Notes under the pieces: model-generated
What the model saw: only the letters and a program-made list of their open reading frames with translations
Database searches by the model: none
Told to the model about the DNA's origin: nothing
Assembly (NCBI RefSeq): GCF_945859705.1
Contig: NC_079137.1
Span: 53,228,552-53,292,551 of the forward strand
Source: Episyrphus balteatus
Taxonomy: Eukaryota; Arthropoda; Insecta; Diptera; Syrphidae
DNA length: 64,000 nucleotides
Reading direction: 5' to 3'
Part shown: positions 10,579-21,564 of the stretch, in pieces
Numbering within the stretch: the first letter of the stretch is position 1
How the letters are laid out: every line of letters begins with the position of its first letter
Translations under genes and position numbers: made by a program

Positions 10579-12820
10579 TATTTTTTTTATATTAGGTGAG
10601 ATTTTATTAAATTTCAAAATTGAGTGTTACATATTTCAGTTTTACAAATCTTAAATGACATGGCATAAGCCGTCTGCCAGATTGACAAATTTAGAGAATA
10701 TCATAAATAACTATTTATAGGTGCATATAAAGTTAATAAGTTTTAAGTTACAAATTTATTTATTTATTTTTTTTTTTAATATTAAAATTCTTCTCTTAAA
10801 ATTTGGGTTCTATAGCGGAGTGCCGATTTGACGTATTTAAAGAGAGTATCCCAGTCGCTTCCATTTAAAATAACCAGAACTTCTTCGACGGTATATATAG
10901 CTTTACCAAGGTATAGTTTTCTTATTTCTATAACTTTCGAATACAACGGCTCAAATGCACTATTTTACAGCACCTATAGAGTGGGCTTAGAGAAAAGTGA
11001 AATGACATTGCATCAAAAACGATAAAAAAGCATTCAATGTACTTTTTTTTTTTAAATGCTCGCAATAGTTTAACATAATTCATTAATTTTTTTTCAAAAG
11101 TCTCTAAAAAAAATTTTTGTACTTATAGTAAAAACATATGAAATGTACTTGGTCTTTTATTATTCCGAATAGGTCCTAGATGTTAACTATTTTAGTACTG
11201 AAATTAAGAACTTGAAATGTGTTTCTACCTGAAATATTTAACTAACCTATAGAAGCTATCTGACACTAAGAAATTTTTAAATATCTTCGTAAGATCCTTT
11301 GTTTATGACAACAATCCTCAATAAAACCATTGTATTTCTTGTTCAATATTCAATTTTATTTTGTTAACCCTTTTGCTTTTATTGCTAACATGTCGTTGTC
11401 GGTAGATTTGTTTTAAATATTTCCTTCTGTTCATTCCATAAAGTTTTGGTTGCATTCACAAAACATTCAAACATTTTCAACTAATCCCAACATAAAATAA
11501 TAAAAATTAAATGCACACGTGTTATTAGATTTTTCTGATTTAAATTTTGTACCAAAATAATGGAAAAACCCGGCGCCATTTGTGTGTTTTGCATTTAAGA
11601 ATGAAAATATCAATTTATTTTGCGCTGAGACACAAAGGTAGAATAACGAGTTAAATGATTTGAATTTTGTTTTTCCTTAATTAGCTAAACAGGTAAAAAT
11701 TCACTGCTTTCAGTAGTTCACGGGAAATGGTTACAAGAAATGAATAGATCGAGATTCCCCGGTCTTTTTGATGCTAGTTTCATTGAGATTCTTGAATGTG
11801 GTCTTGTACCTTTGATCGTGGTACTGTCTTTGGATCGCGTCAGCACGAAAACAAGAAAATGTGTGGTGTGCTGCGTATGCGTATAATGTATGCAAAGAGA
11901 AGGTAAACAATACTCACATTTAAGGCAGCCATATTGTTAGTTAAACAAACGATGCATTAGTTATGGTGGTAGGTTAGGTATGTACCTACAATACTTCAAG
12001 GCGGACTTTAAAAAGACGACTCGACTGGAGTCATAAAAAGAGACCGAATGGTTTTAACTCTTTCAGCATTTTGTTTTATAGAAATCGTTTATTAAAAAAT
12101 TGATCTCAATAAAGTTAGATTTTTTGCTAACGAGTTGATAATGCAAAGGTATACCTATTTATATTCAGGTAGGTACAATGGTATTAAGTTTGTACAAAGG
12201 TTTACAAAGGTTTATTTTAGACCATAAAATACTTTCTATTCAGATGCTACTGTTTGAATCCTGACAAAAAAGGTCTGCCTTGCGTCGTTCTATATAAACC
12301 TAACGGGCTTCCGAAGGTTCGAATGTTTTGGAACAGCCCCAACTTATTATTTCACAAAGTAAATGCATGCTATTAACCTTTGCGTAAGTGCATTAAGCAA
12401 TAAGTTGACAAGGTATTTTAGCAATCAGGTGAACTGTATGGCCACTGTGAAATGTAAAATGTGCTATTATTTGTTTTTAACCGATCTTTTACATTAATAT
12501 CTATGAACATGAAGTCACTCCTCCACTTGTTTTTGCTTAAACGAAAGAGCTGAGCAGCAAACTTTTTTTTTTAATTTGCTCCTAAAACAAGGTTTTATTA
12601 CATTAGTTTTCCAAAAAGCCACTGCGCTGATTTCAAAATCACGTCAAAACATTTGTTTCTGATTCAAACAAATAAAATAAAAATGTATTTTCTTATTGAA
12701 TTTGTGTTTAAAACGGGCACATCTTTAGAACATAATTTCAAAAAATACTATTTGGAAAATATCTTCATTAAAATTATCCTTTTGCTTATTTTTAAGTTAA
12801 ACAAGTGATTTTAAGCTAAT
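10579..12820. other. Intergenic AT-rich stretch
   Basis: No gene could be assigned. Two stretches stay open longer than the surroundings: a minus-strand segment at about 10790-10955, listed separately, and a plus-strand segment at about 11690-11885 without a suitable start. The rest is AT-rich with no visible terminal repeats. Confidence 0.4.
10790..10955 (-). pseudogene. Protein-like open fragment, unidentified
   Basis: Read on the minus strand, about 55 codons stay open after an in-frame TAA. The translation has a protein-like composition, with the motifs LYLGKAIYTVEEVLVILNG and SDWDTLFKYVKSALRY, unlike the Lys/Asn/Phe-rich chance frames around it. There is no start codon and no clear splice sites. 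It could be a relic of a transposon or host gene, or chance. I do not recognise the family. Confidence 0.2.
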
Positions 12821-12832
12821 GTTATCATTTAT

Positions 12833-13144
12833 CAGTTGGTATTGCCATGTTCAAAGGAGAGATCCTGAGAACCCCGTCAAAAAAGCAATATCATACAACG
12901 TTCCAACACGAAATAGAAAGAAAGGTAGGCCTAAAAACTCCTGGTACAAGCAAATGCAAAACCACCAGCATTCAGTTGGCCTTAGAAATGGAACAATACA
13001 AAACCGGGAGGCTTGCCGCCGATTTCTGAGGTCAACCCGGCGAACCCCACAGGCGGATCACTAGTGTGAAGCAGTTACGTGGGATAGTTATGATCCCCTC
13101 GACATCGAGATCATAACAGCGCCGAGAAAAAGGAAGAAGAAGAA
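12833..13144 (+). mobile_element. 5'-truncated non-LTR retrotransposon (LINE) 3' end, copy 1
   Basis: The plus strand encodes the C-terminal end of a reverse transcriptase polyprotein: SWYCHVQRRDPENPVKKA, then RKKGRPKNSWYKQMQ, a pattern typical of RTE-like and related insect LINEs. The frame stops at 13064, and a short 3' UTR ends in agcgccgagaaaaaggaag and a (GAA)n tail. A 12-bp target duplication, GTTATCATTTAT, flanks it at 12821-12832 and 13145-13156, so the insert is about 312 bp. This is an insertion relic and not a functional gene. Nearly the same sequence recurs at 60122-60512. Confidence 0.85.
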
Positions 13145-13183
13145 GTTATCATTTATAGGATCAAGCATAATTTTTCGTTAAGG

Positions 13184-13519
13184 GCTCTGTTATAGCTATC
13201 AGTAAAATCCATCAGTAAAAATTTTGTTTAGCTATTTTGAATACTTTAAACTTTTATTTTGAGCAAAATATTGATGAAATAAGTTGAAAGCTTATTTTAA
13301 ATAATTTTTTTTTTCAAAAAGAAGCAATGCATATGGTGTTAAATTTTATTCACAAATCCATTTTATAAATTTTACTGTTCAGTAAAATTTATAAAGTGAA
13401 TTTGTGACTAAAACATAATTTTAATAAGTTTTAAATTTATTTCATCAATATTTTGCATAAATTAGAAATAGCAAAACAGAATTTTTACTGATGGATTTTA
13501 CTGATAGCTATAACTGAGC
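13184..13519. mobile_element. Foldback MITE, ~336 bp, palindromic almost throughout
   Basis: The left end, GCTCTGTTATAGCTATCAGT, and the right end, ACTGATAGCTATAACTGAGC, are inverted copies, and the match continues with aaaatccatcagtaaaaatt and beyond for about 55 bp. The centre is also a palindrome (agtaaaatttataaa facing tttataaattttact with a 2-nt spacer near 13381). The arms therefore pair over most of the element. It lies 40 bp from the LINE insertion. No target duplication was identified. Confidence 0.75.
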
Positions 13520-13634
13520 AATAAATTAGGTACGCCACGCAGTTTTCATTGGAACTGCCCCTATTTCTTAACAAAACAATCTATACAGTTCTTGAATCTT
13601 AAGAAGTTGATCTTAAAGTTAAGGATTATAAATA

Positions 13635-15325
13635 GCCCAGGGAAATTAGTAATTTAAATCGCATTTTTCGCGGGACAAAATTTTTTTCATGGAATGTGTT
13701 CGGGTGGTTGTCCTTATCATAAAAGTCAATTTGTTGGGATAATTGGAGGTTGGGAACAGCCGCCATCTTGGAAAAGAGATTGGTATCGTTTTTATTGAAT
13801 AGATCCATTGTTATTCATTTTAACAAAAAATGACAAAGGTAAGACTTATTAACAATAAAATTATCTAAGAAATGATATACAAAACAATTCCGTGAGTTGA
13901 TTAAATAAAATTTTATAGTTGGTCAAAGTGCGGGTTTGTATCGCAATGTTGGGACAAAATGACATTTTTTCATATATCTGACGAACTTTTGATTTGTTTG
14001 GATAATTCTTCAAGAATGAATTGTAGTACTTATAATTACCTACAAAATGAGCCCACAATCGTTATTGTCACCATCGTATTGTAGAAGTAATCTAACTCCG
14101 AAACTCTCCATGTACTAGTCAAATGTAAGAAAAAAGCTGTTTTTTTGCTAGTAGGCCGAGAAAATTTTGGGAGAAGAGGTATAACCAAAATATAAGTACG
14201 CAGTTTTGCAGCCATACGCGTGTTAATGTCGATTTCAAAGATCTGACAACTCTAATTTTGTGCTTTATACGGTTTTTGGGGGGTTAAATAACGTAGGTTT
14301 TCCAGTTAATGTGAATGGGCTAAATTTATACTATTTGAAATTATAAATATACAAGCTGATGCTATATTATTTTTCCTAAATCTGAACACCTCAATCTCGG
14401 CTATGGGGTTAATAGAACTCACGATATAAGCTTTTTTAACTAACCATATCAGGCTTTTCAATTCAAATAAACAAACAAAAATCTAAACAAAAAAAGCTTC
14501 TAAAATATAATCGTATAAACGGCTTATATATAGTTCTATTGGTCACATCCTCAAGATTGGGGTGTTCAGATTTAGGAAAAATAATAGAGCATCAGCTTAT
14601 ATATTTCTAATTTCAAATAGTATAAATTTAGCCCATTCACATTAACTGGAAAACCTACGTTATTTAACCCCCCAAAAACCGTATAAAGCACAAAATTAGA
14701 GTTGTCAGATCTTTGAAATCGACATTAACACGCGTATGGCTGCAAAACTGCGTACATATATTTTGGTTGTACCTCTACTCCCAAAATTTTCTCGGCCTAC
14801 TAGCAAAAAATCAGCTTTTTTCTTACTTTTGACTAGTACATGGAGAGTTTCGGAGTTAGATTACTTCTACAATACGATGGTGACAATAACGATTGTGGGC
14901 TCATTTTATAGGTAATTATAAGTACTACAATTCATTCTTGAAGAATTATCCAAACAAATCAAAAGTTCGTCAGATATATGAAAAAATGTCATTTTGTCCC
15001 AACATTGCGATACAAACCCGCACTTTGACCAACTATAAAATTTTATTTAATCAACTCACGGAATTGTTTTGTATATCATTTCTTAGATAATTTTATTGTT
15101 AATAAGTCTTACCTTTGTCATTTTTTGATAAAATGAATAACAATGGAGCTATTCAATAAAAACGATACCAATCTCTTTTCCAAGATGGCGGCTGTTCCCA
15201 ACCTCCAATTATCCCAACAAATTGACTTTTATGATAAGGACAACCACCCAAACACATTTCATGAAAAAAATTTTGTCCCGCGAAAAATGCGATTTCATGC
15301 CCATATTTTGACTAATTTTCCTGAG
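13635..15325. repeat. Large inverted repeat (palindrome), arms about 0.8 kb
   Basis: The arm 13635-14431 is repeated in reverse at 14521-15325 with high identity by eye, around a loop of about 90 bp. Open frames at 13861-14058 (-) and 14893-15090 (+) differ at a single residue, and those at 13626-13808 (-) and 15143-15367 (+) match at their shared ends. These predicted proteins are not recognised. The structure resembles a foldback element or an inverted duplication of an unknown repeat. Outer ends are diffuse: tagcccagggaaattagt on the left against actaattttcctgagc on the right. Confidence 0.85.
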
Positions 15326-15639
15326 CTAAAATATTATTTGAAAAACAAATTTCTGAAATTAAATTGAATTTTCGGAAAAAAAAATTTCAAATTTTTTAAG
15401 CAAATTTTTTTGAAAAAGATTTTAAGGAACGTTGCTAAAATTTATATTTACATAGATGATTAACTAAACAAAAATAGAATGGACATAAATCATGAAGATT
15501 TGATATTGGATTTCAATCTGAGGAAAGCACGGGCTCTATAAGTCTTATATTTATGGACTTGAAACAATTCCAAACACTGGTAACTGATTTGAACTTTCCT
15601 GCCAAAAGTCATGATAAAATTGTAAATTTTGTCTTTAAC

Positions 15640-15875
15640 TTTGCAAATTCTGTTGCACCAAACTCCAATTTGCAAAGAGGAAATTATTTTTTTGAAAAGT
15701 AAAAATTCCTTCTTTGCAAAATTTTGCTGCACCAACCACAAATTTGCAAAGCACAAAGTACTTTTCTGAAAAGTGCAAAGTTTTGCGAATTTGCAGAGAA
15801 TTCTTCGATTTCGTTGCACCAACCAAAAAAACTTTGCACTTTCCGTATCAAATTCTGCAAAGTTTTGCAATAATA
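15640..15875. repeat. TTTGCA-rich tandem repeat, about 3 units of ~80 bp
   Basis: tgttgcaccaa, gctgcaccaacc and cgttgcaccaacc occur at about 15649, 15729 and 15812, each followed by aatttgcaaag-type words and a gaaaagtgcaaag or gaaaagtaaaaattcc stretch. Related words in the opposite orientation (ttggtgcaac, tgcaaagtgcaaag) occur at 17075-17270. The short open frames over both blocks are rich in Cys, Phe, Ala and Lys because of the repeated word. Confidence 0.6.
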
Positions 15876-16782
15876 TGCAAAGACAAAATTTCATTTGCGG
15901 ATGGCCATTTCTCGTGTAAATTTCGGGTATATTAAATGATAATTTAAAATGAATCGCTTTGAATGACTTTTTGAAGATAAAGAGTATAGTGATAGGTACG
16001 TGAGTGATGTAAAATTAAGAATGAATTTTGAAATTAGGAATAATTAACTATTGGGATTATTTAACTATGGTTACTATGTGAAAAGAAGTTGAAGTGGCAT
16101 TATTAAAATTTGTTGTGTTCTTTTTACAAATCATTTAGGAACGATTTGTTGTTAGATAATAATAAACTGTCAAACGAATTTTTTTTTTAGATTAATTCCA
16201 ATTCCTTTATTATAACCGAAAATCATGTTTTTATTCAAAATAAATTTTTCGCCCATCATTTCCAAAATTCCATTTTAACTTAATTTTTCCGCTGATTAAT
16301 AAAAGTAACACAAATGTTTGAATTGTCTTGAAAACCAAACATCTTATTTCTTAGATCAACAACTCACTAAACTCGTATCATGGAAGTGAATTGGAAAAAG
16401 TTACGAATCGTGAGTATTTGACACTTCAAAAGAAGTTTAGGAACCATTTCAAATAGTTAGAAATTGCAACTAAACAATAGACCATTTAGTTCGATAATAT
16501 AAACATAAGTAAACTATGGTACAATAAAAAACGCACTTCTGCCCTTGCTTCATGGCCACATAGCCTCCTCTAGAATTGCCAACCACCTTATTTAAAATTA
16601 TCCGTCATTCAAAGAATGATTGCAATTTATAGTTAAAATAATGAAATTATATTATGATATTCAAAATTCTATTATTTTCTTCTCTAAACAAATTACAGCA
16701 AAGCAACAGTCTAAGTAACTATGACCAACAAAATAACAAATGATAGAGTAAAGTACAACAAAATTTCAAAAGATATCGTTGT
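15876..16782. other. AT-rich spacer, nothing recognised
   Basis: No coding exon, terminal repeat or tandem array is visible between the TTTGCA repeats and the TTAA-flanked MITE. Confidence 0.4.
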
Positions 16783-17019
16783 TTAACCTTCCGATGACAA
16801 CATGCACAGGGGTGCTATAACACCCAAGACTTGATTTTTCTTTCTTTGATTTTTTTTAGATACAATTATTGTTTTTTTGTGAATTATCTATTTTCTGATT
16901 CTGTTGAACCCTATGAAGTGTTATGATTAAATAATATATAATTTCTATCATACCTAAAAGAATTTTTTTTAAATTTAATTTTAGGACAACCAAAAAGTGT
17001 GTTGTTATCGGAAGGTTAA
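16783..17019. mobile_element. piggyBac-type MITE with TTAA target duplication
   Basis: The element at 16787-17015 (229 bp) begins CCTTCCGATGACAACA and ends TGTTGTTATCGGAAGG, inverted repeats with one mismatch over 16 bp. It is flanked on both sides by TTAA (16783-16786 and 17016-17019), the target duplication characteristic of piggyBac transposition. The interior is AT-rich and non-coding, with caggggtgctataacacc near the left end. The combination makes the superfamily assignment fairly secure. Confidence 0.85.
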
Positions 17020-17074
17020 GTAAAAAAAGAAGATTTCAACCTTTCAACAACGAAAAAAAGTTGAAACTATTTAT

Positions 17075-17330
17075 TGCTTTACTTTGCAAATTTTCAAATT
17101 ACGCAAAATTCCATTTTTAGTTGGTGCAACGCCCGCACTTTTTGCTTTGCAAAAAAAAACAAAAATTGCAAAGTGCAAAGTGGTGCAACACTTTGCACTT
17201 TTACTTTGCAGAAAAGTATTGATTTGCAAAGTTGCAAAATGCAAAGTGCAAAGTGGTTGGTGCAATAGGGCCCAGGAATTACGAAGGCAGCCAAAGACCT
17301 CATTTGCCTGCTTCTCAAAAAAAAAAAAAA
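17075..17330. repeat. TTTGCA/GCAAAG-rich block ending in a poly-A tract
   Basis: Words such as gcaaagtgcaaagtgg and ttggtgcaa are repeated (ttggtgcaacg at 17121, tggtgcaacac at 17182, ttggtgcaatag at 17257). These are reverse-orientation relatives of the block at 15640-15875. The block ends tagggcccaggaattacg and, about 55 bp later, a run of A at 17317-17332, which could mark the 3' end of a retroposed copy. Confidence 0.5.
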
Positions 17331-18194
17331 AATGAGTAAATCACATGTAACTCTTGGAGGTTTTTATTTTACTGAAGAAGTGGAAAAATATCAGCGAAAC
17401 AAAGGGTGAAAATATTCCAGAAATAATTATATACTAGGGAGGTTATTGTGTTTTGAAAATTGGAATATACTCCCAGAGGCTCATACGAGTATGGTTGAAA
17501 AAAAAATATTCACCAAGTCTATTTCTAAGTAAATTCTTACTAATATGGGGTTTTGTTATTTGAAAAATAAATTTTAAAATCCAGCCAAACAATTTGTTCC
17601 CGAACAAATCAGACTACGTCAAACATCAAAATAAATGTTTTGTTATTCTGCTACGACCTCATTGAAGGCAGAAAAACACCTGAGGCAAGACCAAAACTTA
17701 AAGGATCTTGAAAACGTATTGATTTCTTGAATTCAAAATTGGCTTTTGAGGGTAGAACGTAGAAGCATCCATATTTTCACGTCATCCTTTAAGAAAAATT
17801 AAAGAACAAACAGGCCTGTTAATTCTCCGTTGATGAATTTCATCCATGACGCCCTTGGGAGACCCTAAAGCGAAAAGCTGCAGAAACCTTTATACATACT
17901 AACCGGTGGAAGAGCTTAGTGCTGAGTGGCTGAATCATTACACAAGCTCGGAATAACAATTCATTCATGTATTAAAAGAATTCCCGATGACTGAATGCAT
18001 TTTTGGAGCAAAAGTAAAACGCACGAAATATTTCCTAATTTTTCAACAATTTTTTTGACTTTGTCCTTTTAAAGAAAAAAAAAAAAAAAACAAAGTACCA
18101 TAATGTTATACAAAACAGCAATAATAATTTCTGTAAAAAAAAAATAAAAAATTTTCAAGAATAAGTGACAAATTATTGATCGGTCATAATCATG
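17331..18194. other. Intergenic, nothing recognised
   Basis: The stretch contains an A tract at about 18077-18091 and no supported gene or element. Confidence 0.4.
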
Positions 18195-18290
18195 TGGATA
18201 CCTACTGTATACATGGAAGAGTTATGAAGCGCTCGAAACATCGAGATCATAACAGCGCCGAATAAAAAATGAAGAAGAAGAATCACTTAT
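18195..18290 (+). mobile_element. LINE 3'-end fragment, copy 2
   Basis: The block catcgagatcataacagcg followed by ccgaataaaaaatg and (GAA)n matches the 3' terminus of the LINE copies at 12833-13144 and 60122-60512. The upstream part, agagttatgaagcgctcga, is a diverged version of their gatagttatgatcccctcga. Only about 100 bp are retained. Confidence 0.7.
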
Positions 18291-21196
18291 CGTAAATCAG
18301 ATCACTCTCTTTGTCAAACCTCCTTAGAAAACATCAATAACATATGTACATATATTATATTTGTGTCTACAGTTTAAGCAGTTTAAGTTTGCAATTGTTG
18401 TAGTTAAAAAGTCAGTAAAGTCTTGTAAAGTGTTTTTAAATATTATTTTTATTTGACATCGTGTCTCTCAAGATTTGTTACCATTCGTAGTTATTTTATT
18501 TAAGAAACCTTGGAATTGAATTTTCATCTTCTAACTTGGAATCTTAAATTTCCAATTGGAAACAACTAGGTACTTTATTTGTTGTGTAAATAATGTAAAT
18601 TTGTGTGTCTAGTGTCTGTATTCCTTTATTTTTGATCACGATTTCCATGTAATTTTCAAAGACACCAAGAAAAGAGTAGAACACAGAATTACTAGAAAGA
18701 GTTTGATTTTGTTGACTTTTCAAACGAACATCATGTTTTCTTTATGAGCAAATATACATGAAGTTATCTTAATTTTGATTCGTGCTACCATGGTGGCCAG
18801 TACAGGTCAAAGTACTACATATACCGCTTTGTTTTGAAGTCTAAAAAAATGTAATTGAAATGATATCCGAACTTAGTTCATTAAAAAATATTTTTATGGT
18901 GCTTGGAGTTTTGAGCAGATTATTCAGACAGTTAATATAAAGATTAAATTATTGTGATGATCAAAGCAAACAATTTTTTATGGATATCATCAAACTGTTA
19001 ACTAAATCTTCGCTTGATATAGAAACACTTTTTTTTATAGCAGTAAAAGTCTGACTACTTTTCATTTTAATTATAAGACAGAAAATCGTATACTTTAATG
19101 TTTAATTTTAGATACATCTAACCCAATATTTACCAGTTAAATCTGAGTCAAACAGCTCTGACAACTATAAATTCAACAAATACAACATCATATAGCCTTA
19201 GAATATACATATTTACATATATCTATCTAAACATACGTAGTATTGACTTTTTTTTTGTAAACATACTCAACATTCGTCATGAAACACTCTCAGATCAAAT
19301 CGGCACATTTACCTCAGTTCACCTACGAAAGATGCCCAAGCCGGTGAGAAAAGAGTATACCTATCTTCTCATCGTCATCTCAGAACTACCTGTTCGCTAA
19401 AAGAGGAGGGTTTTGTTTGTATTCAAAAAACGTGAACCAAGTCCAAAGAAAATACAAAACGATTTATTGATTGGTTGAAACCGAACCTAAGTCGGAGGTG
19501 GGGTTAAGTCAAAGAAGAAAGAAAGATGATTTCTCGAGTGAAAAAAATAAACGATCACTTTTTTAAACACTGAACAATGTGATGATTCCATAACAAGATC
19601 TGCAAAGTTGACAGCCGGATGTGCACCATTTCTTCCGCCGACTGAAGACGAAAACGGTTACTTTTTTTTTTCTCGAATATATAAATTTAATTTTGTTTTA
19701 CGTTTAATTGTTATATTTATTAATACAACAAAAAAAAAAATCCCTACCTGTAAAAAGTATTGTCATTTGGTGTCATTTTGGTACAAACGAGACGAAGAAA
19801 AATTGTGTGTACGTGTTAAAATTTACGCTGCCATCATAATAAAAGGATTAACAGCATGTTAATATAAAAAGTGCGTTCCCTATATCAATTTTAAAATTTG
19901 CGCTATTTATATGCATTGTTCGACGACTACCGAAACAACTTTAACTTCAATAATAAAAAAAAATCACCACTTTTTGTTAATTGGATATAGCACCATATAA
20001 GGCTCTCTTCTGATGGTTCAATATAGTGATAACGGCCTGTGTCTATAAATCATTTTACAGAAATATACTAATTAATTACGGTTTGTTTAAAGAATTTATA
20101 CTGCTTATCGCGTTCGTACACTCTATGCAATTGCAATTGGACGTATTAATCACATATTTATGCAACAATTTGGATTAATTAATGAATTAGCTTCAATGAT
20201 TTATGATTTTTAATTTTATTTATTTGTAAATTAATGTGATTTTTTTATTTTGTTTATTTTTATTTATAAATAAAATGTGTTCGATCTAAAAGTATTTAAA
20301 ATAATAAAATTAATTAAAAAAAAAAAAAACGATTTAACTCGAATAACTTAAATAAAATACACCAACCGTGATCCAGGATTACCCAATTTAATATGCGTAA
20401 GTAAATGTTCAAAATGAAAATGATCAGAAAAGCTTTTAAAATTTTGCACATTATTTTTCACTAGGGAAATGCCTAATACCTACATAAATCTAAGCGACAA
20501 ATTTCAATTATCTCTGGAATTCATCTTAAATATTATTGTGTTGTCCGGCGGTATATCATATCCAAGAAAAATATAGAGCTTTAGTAAAAAATTTTGAATT
20601 TTCGGAATCGACGTCCACCATGTTAAGATTTGGGCAAATTATCAACCATATCAACTATAAATTCACCTCTTGATTTTTTTCGTTTTACAGAGTTTTGAAG
20701 TAGACTTATACCCTGATTCTGCCCCACAGTCACAACTTGTGAGAATAGTAAAAATCATTTTTTCTTTGTTGAGTTGTGACTGGTGGAGGAGAATCGGTAT
20801 AATTATTCTTTATTGGTCTTCATTTCCGCACCAAATATTAGCTATTGTCATGTTTTGTTTCTTAATCCACTTATAAAATGTATTTTTTTTCATATGGGTA
20901 TTATGTTTTGGTTGTTTTTTTTTTCCAAATGCATCACTTTGCTCTTTTTCTCAGAAATGAGTTTGGGTTTTAGAAACAAAAATGTATAAATATAGTTATT
21001 CATTCAATGATTAAACAAATTAATACAAATGAATTGAGAAAAATTTTGCAGTTTTGTATTCAAAATTATTGAAGTAGGTACAATAAATTTAAAGAAACTT
21101 GATCAAACTAAAATGAAAAACCATTTATTATTTGTATTTTGAAATACCTTTATTATCACTTACACCTTTGTATTTTGTTTAAATATTCACTACGGG
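18291..21196. other. Intergenic region upstream of the T-box gene, no coding exon supported
   Basis: I see no recognisable gene or repeat. Because the T-box gene's first coding exon begins directly after a 3' splice site at 25590, at least one non-coding 5' exon and its promoter should lie somewhere in this stretch or further left. Short frames at 19608-19862 and 20670-20989 have no recognised features. Confidence 0.4.
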
Positions 21197-21564
21197 GCCG
21201 GTTATAGCGATCCGGAAAACGTATAAGGAAAATTTTTAAATCGATAATTAACGGTACATTATCCGATACAAATGCCACACTTATCGATAGAATTTCTCTA
21301 AAACAATATATTTTGTTAGAAATATTTTCAATTGATGAATAATTCTTTGTTTAAAAAAGTATTTCCTTATTTTCCTGATCCAAAAACCATCAGGAAAACA
21401 CAAATATTCATATTTAACAATAAACAATTGTTGAACTCAATTTTTTATTTGACAACTTTTCTTAAAAGATTTCTTACCTATTAGTGTGGGGTCTTTTCTT
21501 GAAATTGCACAAATTATGGTTTTAAAGTATTTTTTGATCCGTTTTCCTTATCGCTAAAACCGGC
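21197..21564. mobile_element. ~368-bp MITE with GCCGGTTNTAGCGAT ends
   Basis: The left end GCCGGTTATAGCGATCCGGA and the reverse complement of the right end, GCCGGTTTTAGCGATAAGGA, form imperfect inverted repeats of about 26 bp. The interior is AT-rich and non-coding. No clear target duplication was found, so the superfamily is undetermined. Confidence 0.65.

Noticed and set aside
11690..11885. About 64 open codons on the plus strand containing VHGKWLQEMNRSRFPG
   Set aside because: No start codon at the beginning, no convincing splice sites and no recognised family; left as unassigned.
12819..13064. 81-codon frame as a host gene
   Set aside because: It matches a second locus at 60183-60431 and is bounded by target duplications and a GAA tail: a LINE fragment.
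15490..15894. 134-codon minus-strand frame rich in Cys and Phe
   Set aside because: Composition is explained by the repeated TTTGCA word; it lies over a tandem repeat.
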